Assembly (NCBI GenBank): GCA_040218445.1
Contig: JAVJRK010000015.1
Location: 1 to 64,000 of the forward strand
DNA length: 64,000 nucleotides
Origin: UBA1479 sp040218445
Lineage (GTDB): Bacteria > Pseudomonadota > Alphaproteobacteria > Rhodospirillales > Casp-alpha2
Reading direction: 5' to 3'
Each line of letters begins with the position of its first letter. Position 1 is the stretch's first letter. The position numbers and the translations under genes are program-made. Positions 7,465 through 15,423 of the stretch are shown in pieces. The notes below the pieces were generated by a model. The model did no database searches, had not been told where the DNA came from, and saw only the letters and a program-made list of their open reading frames with translations.

Positions 7465-8349
7465 ATGAAGATCACCCTTCTCGGCACGGGCACGCCGACG
7501 CCGTCGTTGAAACGTATGAGCTCTGGCTACATGGTCGAGGTCGGAGATGACGTCATGCTGTTCGACCACGGGCCGGGCGCGCATCATCGCATGTTGGAAG
7601 CGGGCAAGCGGGCGACGGACGTGACCCATGTGTTCTTTTCCCACCTGCATTACGACCACTGCCTGGATTACGGCCGCCTGGTTTTGACCCATTGGGACCA
7701 GGGCGTGGGCAAACTGCCGGAACTGCAGGTCTACGGCCCGCCGTTCACGCAGCGTATGACGGAGTTGTTGTTCAGCGCCGACGGCATCTGGGGCCCGGAT
7801 CTGCAGGCGCGCACGGAACATCCCCTGTCGACCGTGATCTACAACGCGCGGGGCGGTGAGGGCCAGCGCGCCAAACCCGCCCCCCAGGTCACCGAGCTGA
7901 AAAGCGGCGATGTGATTGAAACCGACCATTGGAAGCTGACGGCAGCTAGCGTGCGGCATGTGCAGCCGTTCCTGCATTGCTACGGCTACCGCCTGGAAAC
8001 GGACGCGGGCGTGTTCGTCTATTCCGGTGACACGGGGCCCTGCAAGGCGATCGAGAAGCTGGCCCAGGACGCCGACGTGCTGGTCAACATGTGTCACTAC
8101 CTGTCCGGCACGGAACTGGGCAAGGAATTCGCCGAGGGCTGCATGGGCCATCTGGAAATGGCCGACCTGGGGGCGGCCGCCGGGGTCAAGAACCTGGTGA
8201 TCAGCCATGTCACCGAACAGATGGACAAGCCCGGCGTGCGCGAACGCATCCTGCGCGACATGGGCGAACGCTATTCGGGCAACCTGTTCTTCGGCGAAGA
8301 CGGGATGGTTATTCCGGTCGGCGATCCCATGCCCGCCAAGCTGGACTAA
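7465..8349 (+). CDS. Metallo-beta-lactamase-fold hydrolase
   Basis: The 294-residue protein opens with MKITLLGTGTPTPS, typical of RNase Z/arylsulfatase-like MBL proteins. It carries the metal motif SHLHYDH (His60, His62, Asp64, His65), a later DTGPCKAIEKLAQDADVLVNMCHYL segment and NLVISHVTEQ, which supplies the distal His. AAGGGG lies 8 nt before the ATG. The reaction is probably hydrolytic on a small ester, lactone or thioester. Its place between AtuA-like and DUF4387 genes suggests a step in the same unknown catabolic route. Confidence 0.88.
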   Translation: MKITLLGTGTPTPSLKRMSSGYMVEVGDDVMLFDHGPGAHHRMLEAGKRATDVTHVFFSHLHYDHCLDYGRLVLTHWDQGVGKLPELQVYGPPFTQRMTELLFSADGIWGPDLQARTEHPLSTVIYNARGGEGQRAKPAPQVTELKSGDVIETDHWKLTAASVRHVQPFLHCYGYRLETDAGVFVYSGDTGPCKAIEKLAQDADVLVNMCHYLSGTELGKEFAEGCMGHLEMADLGAAAGVKNLVISHVTEQMDKPGVRERILRDMGERYSGNLFFGEDGMVIPVGDPMPAKLD

Positions 8350-8387
8350 CCGGCACATGAAAAGAAGTTAAAGAGGACGACACAACC

Positions 8388-8699
8388 ATGGCCAAATTGA
8401 GAGACATCGCCCGCGTGGTGCGCGGCAAGAACGCGGGTGCCTTGTACCTGACCCTTGACGTCATGTTCGAGGACGACGCGACCTACCGCAGGGTTCTCAA
8501 ATCCGGCGTGATCAACCCCCGCGCCCTGGCGCCGCTTTATGGGGTGACCGACAACGAGGTCGCGATCATCCCCTTCGACGTGGCCCGCGCCATCAAGATC
8601 ACCGTGCCGCGCCGTGTGCGGTCCGGCTCGCCCGGCGACACGGATGTCTATGGCGCGCAGCAGCACGTGCCGCTGATGCAGTTGGACGTGCCGGAGTAG
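8388..8699 (+). CDS. DUF4387 domain protein
   Basis: The 103-residue protein corresponds to DUF4387, a small domain repeatedly found next to, or fused to, AtuA/DUF1446 proteins. Conserved-looking elements are IARVVRGKNAGALYLTLDVMF and YGVTDNEVAIIPFDVARAIKITVPR. It has no signal peptide or membrane segment and is probably a partner subunit of the AtuA-like protein. It lies 38 bp after the MBL gene as the last gene of the operon. The TonB-receptor gene is convergent 12 bp downstream. Confidence 0.85.
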   Translation: MAKLRDIARVVRGKNAGALYLTLDVMFEDDATYRRVLKSGVINPRALAPLYGVTDNEVAIIPFDVARAIKITVPRRVRSGSPGDTDVYGAQQHVPLMQLDVPE

Positions 8700-8711
8700 G
8701 AGGGCTGCGCG

Positions 8712-11204
8712 TTACAGATCGAACGACGCCGACAGGAGGAAGGTGCGCGGCGTGCTCAGGCTAAGATTGAGGCCTTCCCAGTAGTTTGCATCAAACACAT
8801 TGTTGATATTCAGACGGAAGACGATGGGATTACCGTTCTGCCGTTCCAGTCGATAACGGGCACCAATATCAAACCGCATCCATGAATCTTTCTTTTGAGT
8901 GTTGCCGTTGTCGACATAGGACGATCCGGTATACAGGCCGCGCCCGGACAGGGTCAGGCCGGGCAGTTGCGGCACATCCCATTCAACGCCAGCATTTAGA
9001 AGAATATCCGGAACATTATCGGGCCGATTCCCTTCGTTCGTGCCGCCCGAGGTGTCGACCTGTTCTGCATCCAGATAGGTCACGCCGCCGAGAATTCGGA
9101 TGCCAGACGTCACTTCGCCAAAGGCGGTCAACTCTACCCCCCGGTGACGTTCCAATCCATCAACGCCAAAGACATTGGTATCCGGATCCGTAAACGAATT
9201 GGGTTGATCAATCTGGAAGATGCTGAGCGTGGTTGCGATGCTGCCAAAATCGACCTTAACACCGGCTTCGTATTGTTCGGTTTTCGTGGGTGGGAAAACT
9301 TCACCGGAGTTATTAGCGGTGTTGGGGGCTTCGCTGCCGCGTTCCAGGCCTTGGATATAGTTGCCGTACAGGGAGACGGATTTCCACGGCTTGACGATCA
9401 GACCAACGGCAGGAGTTACGGCTTCCTCGTCATAAAATGAGGTCTGCGCCCCGGTGTTCCGGTCGAAGCTCTTGCGAACGACCCGTTGCCATCGAACGCC
9501 CAACGTCAACTGAACACGCTCGTCCAGGACGGACAAAGTATCGGCTATTGCGACCCCAGTGAATTCCTGCTCGGCGGTTTTGGGAGCGTCGTTTATATCG
9601 CCAAGTTGAAAATTAGGCTCAGCCAGGACTGCCGGGCTGTAAAGATTGGATGAAAGGTTGCTGCTGGAAACGAAGAATCCGCCGTCCTCGCGCCAATAGC
9701 CTGTCCCCGTAATGACCATATCGTGCTTTACGAACCCCGTTTCAGCGGAGCCTCTGAGGCCAACCTGTCCTGTAACAACGTGCTCATACTGATTGAATGA
9801 ACGCGCGTTTCCCGAGATGGTCCCTTGCGAGTCCTGGACCGTAAAAAATTGGGGAGTGGACTCGTTTTCCTTGACCTTGCCGCCGATCGCCATGAACGCG
9901 GTGAGGTTGTCTAACAAGTCATATTCGCCGCGGAGGGTACTGTAATAGTTCTCATTCTCGAAGAACGACCATGTCGGCGCGTAGTTGGAATTGTTGTCGG
10001 GAGCGTTTGGTACGGGGGCACCGGTTGCAAGGCCCAATTGCATTCTGGGTGCGTCGTCGTAGGCGTACTGATAGCCGAAATCGCTGGAGAGGCGGAAACG
10101 GTCGCCCTGATAGTCAATGCCCAAGGTCGCCATATTCCGCACCGGGTCCTGTAGGGCAATGGGGCTACCCCCCCGACGGAAAGCGCCATTGAAACGGACG
10201 CCGAATTCCTTATTGGCGCCAAACCGTCGGCCGACGTCCAAGTGCCCACCAACCTGGGAGTTTGATACGAAACTGGGTGAAATTTGGGTGAGCGGTTCAT
10301 CCTCGGCCCGCTTGGGAACGATATTGATGGCGCCGCCGACCCCGTTGAAGGGCTGAATGCCATTCAGCAGGGCGCTGGGTCCCTTCAGAACTTCCACCCG
10401 TTCCAAAGACTCGGATGCCATTGTGGTCCCGCTAGTTGGCGTAATGCCGTAGAGCCCGTTGAAGGAGACGTCCTGATTGCCGACCCGAAACCCACGAATA
10501 TACCACTGTTCGATGCCGTCACCGCCGGCCTGCAGGTTGCGGACCGATGGATCGTTCTCAAGCGCCTCGCCTATGGATCGCGCCTGCTGATCCTGGATCA
10601 ATTTGGCCGTGTAACTGGTCTGATTAAAGGGCGTGTCCATGATATCGCGGTTGCCGAGCATTCCCAGTTTGCCGCCGCGTGCGACCTGTCCGCCGGCATA
10701 GGCGGGCGGTAAGTTACCGATTTCCGCCTGCTTGGGAACGGCGCGACCCTCGACTGCAACGGTGCCGAGCGTGATGCGGTCGCCGTTGGCGCCGGGGCGG
10801 GACAGGGCCACGGTCTTATCGTCGGAAAACGTCCAGGAAATGCCGCTGCCCTTGAGCAGCAGGTTGAGTGCATCGCCCACCGCCATGTCGCCTTTGATGG
10901 CCGGGGCCTGTTTGCCCTGGGTCAGGGCCGCGTCCACGGTGACCTGCATGCCGGCCTGGCGGCCGAACGCGTTGAGCGCCGTCGGCAGGGCCTGGGCCGG
11001 GATGTCGAAGGACGCGGTTTTCGAGGTCTGGGCCAGATCGGCCGCACCCGCCGTGTCCGGCGCCGCGTTCGGCGCGGCGGCGGCCGGGGCGGCGGCAAAG
11101 GCCAGAACCAGGGCCGTGGTGCCCAGAAGGGCGTGGATGAACGCCGGCTGTCGAAAGGTGCTTGCCTGCATGGCGGCGGTGGCGGTGCGGTGGAAGGTGG
11201 TCAT
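8712..11204 (-). CDS. TonB-dependent siderophore receptor with signalling (STN) domain
   Basis: The 830-residue outer-membrane receptor has a signal peptide (ALVLAFAAAPAAAA), then an STN/secretin-like signalling domain (FDIPAQALPTALNAFGRQAGMQVTVD). A plug domain (IGEALENDPSVRN, then VEVLKGPSALLNG) and a 22-strand-type barrel ending in FLLSASFDL follow. The STN domain is the part that contacts FecR in transenvelope signalling, matching the FecR and FecI genes upstream. The substrate is probably a ferric siderophore, not identifiable here. The start at 11204 has GGGGA at suitable spacing; an ATG at 11219 is possible. A FecI-type promoter and a Fur-like box precede the gene. Confidence 0.93.
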   Translation of the reverse strand: MTTFHRTATAAMQASTFRQPAFIHALLGTTALVLAFAAAPAAAAPNAAPDTAGAADLAQTSKTASFDIPAQALPTALNAFGRQAGMQVTVDAALTQGKQAPAIKGDMAVGDALNLLLKGSGISWTFSDDKTVALSRPGANGDRITLGTVAVEGRAVPKQAEIGNLPPAYAGGQVARGGKLGMLGNRDIMDTPFNQTSYTAKLIQDQQARSIGEALENDPSVRNLQAGGDGIEQWYIRGFRVGNQDVSFNGLYGITPTSGTTMASESLERVEVLKGPSALLNGIQPFNGVGGAINIVPKRAEDEPLTQISPSFVSNSQVGGHLDVGRRFGANKEFGVRFNGAFRRGGSPIALQDPVRNMATLGIDYQGDRFRLSSDFGYQYAYDDAPRMQLGLATGAPVPNAPDNNSNYAPTWSFFENENYYSTLRGEYDLLDNLTAFMAIGGKVKENESTPQFFTVQDSQGTISGNARSFNQYEHVVTGQVGLRGSAETGFVKHDMVITGTGYWREDGGFFVSSSNLSSNLYSPAVLAEPNFQLGDINDAPKTAEQEFTGVAIADTLSVLDERVQLTLGVRWQRVVRKSFDRNTGAQTSFYDEEAVTPAVGLIVKPWKSVSLYGNYIQGLERGSEAPNTANNSGEVFPPTKTEQYEAGVKVDFGSIATTLSIFQIDQPNSFTDPDTNVFGVDGLERHRGVELTAFGEVTSGIRILGGVTYLDAEQVDTSGGTNEGNRPDNVPDILLNAGVEWDVPQLPGLTLSGRGLYTGSSYVDNGNTQKKDSWMRFDIGARYRLERQNGNPIVFRLNINNVFDANYWEGLNLSLSTPRTFLLSASFDL

Positions 11205-11243
11205 CAGTCTGGTCCCCATTAATGCCCAAGAGCTTTATCTATA

Positions 11244-11262
11244 AATGCAAATAAGATGCATT
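11244..11262. promoter_or_regulatory. Fur-like box upstream of the TonB receptor gene
   Basis: AATGCA-AATAAGA-TGCATT is a 19-bp interrupted palindrome between the FecI-type promoter (11278-11304) and the start codon, near the expected transcription start. Iron-regulated receptors often carry such a site. Assigned by resemblance and context. Confidence 0.5.
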
Positions 11263-11277
11263 CTCTATTCAGGGCAT

Positions 11278-11304
11278 AGACGAGGAGCCGGGAATTTTCT
11301 TTCA
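11278..11304 (-). promoter_or_regulatory. FecI-type ECF promoter of the TonB receptor gene
   Basis: Read on the minus strand, TGAAAGAAAATTCCCGGCT is followed after 3 nt by CGTCT. The same arrangement with identical total length (27 nt, 22 of 27 bases equal) occurs at 12466-12492 before fecR. CGTC-type -10 elements are characteristic of ECF sigma factors. Confidence 0.65.
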
Positions 11305-11390
11305 CGCCCGGCGAAATTAATTCCAGATCCGGTTACGCCCGCGCTTGTCCGTTCGTTTAAGCGCTTGGCCGCTCGCGCGGGCGTTTGGCC

Positions 11391-12374
11391 TTAGGGCCCG
11401 GTCAGCACGTGCAGCCAGGGCGAAGCCCGCGTCACCCGCCCGCCGGCGGGCTGGACCAGCGCGCGCAGGGCGCGGGCCGGGTCGGTCAGGTCGTACAACC
11501 CGTTAACCCGGGCCTGTGCCAATGCCCCGTCGAGGATCATGATCCAGCCCGGCTGATAGCGGTCGATCACGGTCGCGACCTCGGCCACGGTGGCGTCGGC
11601 AACGAACAGCTTGCCGTCACGCCACAGGGCGATGTCGGCGGGCTGGCGTTTGGTTTGTGATGCCAGGCCCGTCCGCCGGGTGACATGCACGCCCTGGCCC
11701 GGCGACAGGTCGGCCCGGAACGATGGGTCCTTATCCGCATAGGTCACGCGCACCCGGCCTTCGGCGACCTGCACGTCGACGGCGTCGGGCAAGGCCCGCA
11801 CGTTGAACGCTGTGCCCAGAACCCGCGCCGCCACGCCGCCGTTTTCCACTGTGAAGGGGCGGTCCGCGTCGGGTGTGACCCGAAAGAAGGCTTCGCCCGC
11901 CAGCAGGGTCACGTCGCGGCGGTCTTCGGCATAACGGACGGTGACGGCGCTTTCGGGGCCGAGATCGATGCGCGAGCCATCTTCCAGAGTGATTTCTCGC
12001 GCCTCGGCCGTGGCTGTGGTGAAATCCGCCTGGGCGCGGATCATCACATCGGGGGCGATCACCACGGCCAGGCAGGCGGCCAGGGCAAGCCCGGCGACTG
12101 TCGCCAGGGGCATCCTGCGCGAGGCAGGGCGTTTTGCCGGGGGGCGGGCAGGGTGTTGTGTCGGAGCCGGTGCGGCATCGCCCAGAAGTTGCCAGGTGCG
12201 GCCGGCGCGGTCAAAGGCGCGGCGATGGGCCGGGTCGGCGGCGATCCAGGCATCCAGAGCGGACCTGAGGGCCCGGTCGCCGGGTGCGGCGTTGACACGC
12301 AGAAGCCAATCCATGGCTTGGTCCAGCGGGTCCTGGTCTGGATGCGGGGCCGGGTTTTCAGGGGCGGCGGTCAT
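11391..12374 (-). CDS. FecR-family anti-sigma/sigma regulator
   Basis: The 327-residue single-pass inner-membrane protein has an N-terminal cytoplasmic DUF4880-type segment (MDWLLRVNAAPGDRALRSALDAWIAADPAHRRAFD). One membrane helix follows (about residues 88-107, MPLATVAGLALAACLAVVIA), then a periplasmic FecR domain (ITLEDGSRIDLGPESAVTVRY, GEAFFRVTPD, LGTAFNVR). A C-terminal DUF4974-like STN-binding region (RVNGLYDLTDPARALRALVQPAGG) completes it. It would receive the signal from the receptor's STN domain and activate the sigma factor encoded upstream. AAGG lies 7 nt before the ATG. A FecI-type promoter candidate sits 92-118 bp upstream. Confidence 0.92.
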   Translation of the reverse strand: MTAAPENPAPHPDQDPLDQAMDWLLRVNAAPGDRALRSALDAWIAADPAHRRAFDRAGRTWQLLGDAAPAPTQHPARPPAKRPASRRMPLATVAGLALAACLAVVIAPDVMIRAQADFTTATAEAREITLEDGSRIDLGPESAVTVRYAEDRRDVTLLAGEAFFRVTPDADRPFTVENGGVAARVLGTAFNVRALPDAVDVQVAEGRVRVTYADKDPSFRADLSPGQGVHVTRRTGLASQTKRQPADIALWRDGKLFVADATVAEVATVIDRYQPGWIMILDGALAQARVNGLYDLTDPARALRALVQPAGGRVTRASPWLHVLTGP

Positions 12375-12465
12375 GGCTTGGCCTTGGTGCCTGGGACGAT
12401 GACGGGAAGGGCGCTCGGCCGGTTCGGGGGCTGCCCGGGGGCTAAACGATGCCTTATTACAGGTA

Positions 12466-12492
12466 AGACGAACAGCCGGGGAATCTCTTTCA
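12466..12492 (-). promoter_or_regulatory. FecI-type ECF promoter of fecR-like gene
   Basis: On the minus strand TGAAAGAGATTCCCCGGCT is followed after 3 nt by CGTCT, matching the element at 11278-11304 in layout and length. It lies in the 190-bp gap between the sigma-factor and fecR genes, so the FecI-like sigma factor probably activates fecR separately. Confidence 0.62.
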
Positions 12493-12564
12493 TTAAGCCG
12501 GCACGGCGGGGTCTATGCGGGTGCGTTCCTTTGGCACCGCGCGAAGGCGTTTCCCGGATTGGTG

Positions 12565-13068
12565 TCAATTTTCGGCGTCGGGTCCGACGTGGCGGGCGAT
12601 TTCGACCAGGGCCTTGTGCACCATGCGGTGGACGGAAGGTTCCGACACGCCCAGGCGGTCCGCGATTTCGCGCATGGTATGGCCACCGAAGCGGTGCATC
12701 TCCAACGCCCGCCGGCTGCGTTCGGGCAGTCGAGCAAGCGCGGCTTCGATACGAGAAAGGTCGTCGTGATGAAGGGTTTCTTCCTCGGGCGTGCGCGGCT
12801 TCGCGGGCATCATCCACCACAGCGGTTCCGGTTCCGCCTGCCGGCGGGTTTCCATGGACCGGCGGCGCGTCAGGTCGAGCGCTAGGTTGCGTACGATGCG
12901 GTAAAGATAAGCGACCGGCTGTTCCATGGCCGGGACGGGCCGGCCTTCTGCGGGAACGAACCGGATGAAGGCTTCCTGCACCACGTCCTCGGCGCGCATG
13001 CGGTCGCCGACGATCGGCGTGGCATAGTCGACCAGCGCCGCCCGGTGGGTTAGGTAGATATCCAGCAT
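12565..13068 (-). CDS. FecI-like ECF RNA polymerase sigma factor
   Basis: The 167-residue protein has a region 2 (AALVDYATPIVGDRMRAEDVVQEAFIRF, then AYLYRIVRNLALDLTRRR) and a region 4 helix-turn-helix (LARLPERSRRALEMHRFGGHTMREIADRLGVSEPSVHRMVHKAL). Length and spacing are those of iron-starvation ECF sigma factors. The start at 13068 has GGAAG 7 nt upstream; longer forms lack a better site. It is first in the fecI-fecR-receptor order. A Fur-like box 97-115 bp upstream suggests iron repression of the whole cassette. The divergent gene is the giant lectin-like gene. Confidence 0.92.
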   Translation of the reverse strand: MLDIYLTHRAALVDYATPIVGDRMRAEDVVQEAFIRFVPAEGRPVPAMEQPVAYLYRIVRNLALDLTRRRSMETRRQAEPEPLWWMMPAKPRTPEEETLHHDDLSRIEAALARLPERSRRALEMHRFGGHTMREIADRLGVSEPSVHRMVHKALVEIARHVGPDAEN

Positions 13069-13164
13069 TGGCGAACTTCCGTTCACGCCGTGTCCCCGCA
13101 ATCTTCCCGGACACTGGTTGTGCCGGGTCTGATCCCTGTTCTTGATCGGCAATTTAAATTAGTT

Positions 13165-13183
13165 GCGAATGATTATCAACAAC
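13165..13183. promoter_or_regulatory. Fur box upstream of the FecI-like gene
   Basis: On the minus strand GTTGTTGATAATCATTCGC matches the 19-bp Fur consensus at 14 positions, including the whole GATAATCATT core. It lies between the sigma-factor gene and the divergent lectin-like gene and could affect both. Confidence 0.65.
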
Positions 13184-13308
13184 GAGGTGATCAGCGTGCC
13201 GACAGACTGATTTAGATTTGATTCAGATTCGCGGTATATAAGTTAACGCATAGAGCGCGCAGAACGGGGCGCTCACATCCTGGCTGTGTATAGGGGGACT
13301 TACAGGCC

Positions 13309-15387
13309 ATGACGATGTCGATCCGCGCAGCACGCGCCGTAACCGCTTTTGCGGCGGTTTTCCTGCTTTCTGTTTCCTTGGTCTCGCGGCCCGCCGATGC
13401 GGCCGGGCTGAGCGAAACCTTGCAACAGGTCGATACCGGCCCGTTCAAGGACGCGGCCTGCCGGGCCGCGATCGAGGGCATGGTCGGCACGGTCGATGGT
13501 TTGGGCACGGCTGCGTTTTCGAACCTGAAGGTCGAGGACGACGCCATCACCGGTAAATTGTCGCTGCCCGTGGGCGGTTCCTGGACCATGGCTTTGTTCG
13601 CCACGGATTGTTCCAAGAACGCGTTCGCGTTTTTGGCGCCGGGCAAGGACCTGAAACTTTCCGACATCGCTAAATCCGTCCCCGGTTTGAGCGAGGTCGA
13701 CAAGCTGGGCCTTTCCAATCAGGCGTTCATCCTTTCCAACACCGAAGGCGAACTGGCCGCCGAGAGTGCCCCCGCCTCGGTCAAAAAGGCGCTGACAGAC
13801 GCGGCCCTGGGCGACGACGGCGTGGCCGTCGAGGTCAAACCCGGCCTGACGGTCATGGGCGTGATGGACCTGTCGAAATCGACGCTGACTAAGAACGCGC
13901 TGAGTTTCCTGGGCATCAAGAACACCAGTGACCAGAAACTCGCGATCGACGGCTTCCTGGGTAAGGAAATGATGGAAGCCATCATCAAGGGTGAGAAACC
14001 GACCCCCGATTTCACCCTCGCCGGGACCTGGCCGTCCCTGACCATGACCTTGCCGGGTAATCATGCCCTGCCGAAGGCGTCGCTGGGGTTCTCCGTGGCG
14101 GTCAACGGCGAGGGTAAGGCTTTTGATTTCAATGTTGCGGCAGAAGACGAATGGAAATCGGCGCTCGGCATTTCCGGGCTCACACTGTCCAACGTCACCA
14201 TCGACATTGCCGCCGATGACGGCGTCGCCGCGTCGCTGTCGGCGACGACCAAGCTGGGCAGCCAGTCGCTTGACGTCGTGTGGGAAGCGTCCAAGGCCGA
14301 TCAGGCGGAAATCGCCGTCAGCCTGAAAGGCACGGACGACAAGACCTTCAACATCGCGACCCTGGCGGGCCTGTCCAAGGTGCCGGGCATCAAGGATCTG
14401 GGCTTCAAGGAACTGACGGTATCGCCGAAGGGCTTCGGCGGGCGGCTGATGTTCAAGAACGAAGAGCTGGACGCCGCCGTCGTGTTCATGGGGACGGGCA
14501 AAAAGCCCATCGTCATGTTCAAGACGCAGAAGTTCGCGTTGAAGGATGTGGATGGTGCGGTCAAGAACACGCCGCTCGGAAACATCGAATTTCCGGGACT
14601 GATCTTCACCTTGTCGGAACACGATCCGGGCGCGCTGTCGGCGGATGATTTCCCGTCCGTCGCCGATATCATCATCGGCGAGCTGGCGGAAAAAAGCGGC
14701 GGCACCCTGCACCTGAAGCAGGGTGTGGGCATGCTGGCGGTTCTTGATACGGACCATCTGGGGGCGGCCAAGAAGGCGCTTGGCATTTCGGGTGAGTTGC
14801 TCGTAGGCGGCAACCTGGGCGGGGTAATCGGTGGCGGCGAGCCGGAGATCGCCATTTACGCCAAGCTACCAGCGTTCTCCAAGATGCCCAAGTTCATGCG
14901 CGCTGCCAAGGACATCGCGCCGGAATTGGTGTTGGAATTCAAAAAGGCCGGCACCAACATCGTGTCCGACATCGGCGTGGGCCTGATCACCCATTTGAAG
15001 GTCGGCAAGGACGAACTGGAACTGGAAACCGCCGTTCGTACGGTGACTTCGGAAACGGGTGTGGGGCTCAACTTCGCGGGTGCACTGGATAAGTGGGAAC
15101 ATGCCTTCGCACTCAAGGGCTTCACCATGGAGGACGTTGCCGTTTCGGTCGGCGTCGACGTGGACGGGTCTGTTTCCGCCGGTTTCCAGGGCGACGTCAG
15201 CCTGAAGGACGGCTCGACCAAGTTCCGGCTGGAAGCCCTGGTCACGCCCGATCCGGAAGCCGCAGGCCTGCCCAAGGAAGTGATCTTCGATCTGGAATCC
15301 AACCATTTCTCGCTCGAAGGTCTGATGGATCTGGCCGACGTGTTCATCGGGTCGACCGGCAATTCCAAGGTCGCCAAGGCAGCCTAG
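13309..15387 (+). CDS. Giant exported protein, N-terminal part up to an in-frame TAG
   Basis: This 692-residue reading frame begins with a clear Sec signal peptide (hydrophobic core AVTAFAAVFLLSVSLVS, cleavage after ADA, about residue 31). The remainder is a long series of beta-rich segments with recurring phrases such as AKxxxLSxVDKLGLS and FxLAGTWPSLTMTLPG. No known domain is recognised. The frame ends at TAG 15385-15387, but the same frame continues without another stop to 19245, with protein of the same style. The two parts therefore look like one gene of about 1,978 codons interrupted by one amber codon. AGGGGGA lies about 10 nt before the ATG. A Fur-like box lies 126 bp upstream. Confidence 0.75.
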   Translation: MTMSIRAARAVTAFAAVFLLSVSLVSRPADAAGLSETLQQVDTGPFKDAACRAAIEGMVGTVDGLGTAAFSNLKVEDDAITGKLSLPVGGSWTMALFATDCSKNAFAFLAPGKDLKLSDIAKSVPGLSEVDKLGLSNQAFILSNTEGELAAESAPASVKKALTDAALGDDGVAVEVKPGLTVMGVMDLSKSTLTKNALSFLGIKNTSDQKLAIDGFLGKEMMEAIIKGEKPTPDFTLAGTWPSLTMTLPGNHALPKASLGFSVAVNGEGKAFDFNVAAEDEWKSALGISGLTLSNVTIDIAADDGVAASLSATTKLGSQSLDVVWEASKADQAEIAVSLKGTDDKTFNIATLAGLSKVPGIKDLGFKELTVSPKGFGGRLMFKNEELDAAVVFMGTGKKPIVMFKTQKFALKDVDGAVKNTPLGNIEFPGLIFTLSEHDPGALSADDFPSVADIIIGELAEKSGGTLHLKQGVGMLAVLDTDHLGAAKKALGISGELLVGGNLGGVIGGGEPEIAIYAKLPAFSKMPKFMRAAKDIAPELVLEFKKAGTNIVSDIGVGLITHLKVGKDELELETAVRTVTSETGVGLNFAGALDKWEHAFALKGFTMEDVAVSVGVDVDGSVSAGFQGDVSLKDGSTKFRLEALVTPDPEAAGLPKEVIFDLESNHFSLEGLMDLADVFIGSTGNSKVAKAA

Positions 15388-15423
15388 GGCAAGGGGCTCT
15401 ACAAGACCCTGCAGCTCGACAAG

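Noticed and set aside
15385..15387. TAG as a pyrrolysine codon
   Set aside because: No Pyl biosynthesis genes or tRNA are visible in this window, and the organism type makes it improbable; readthrough or mutation is simpler.
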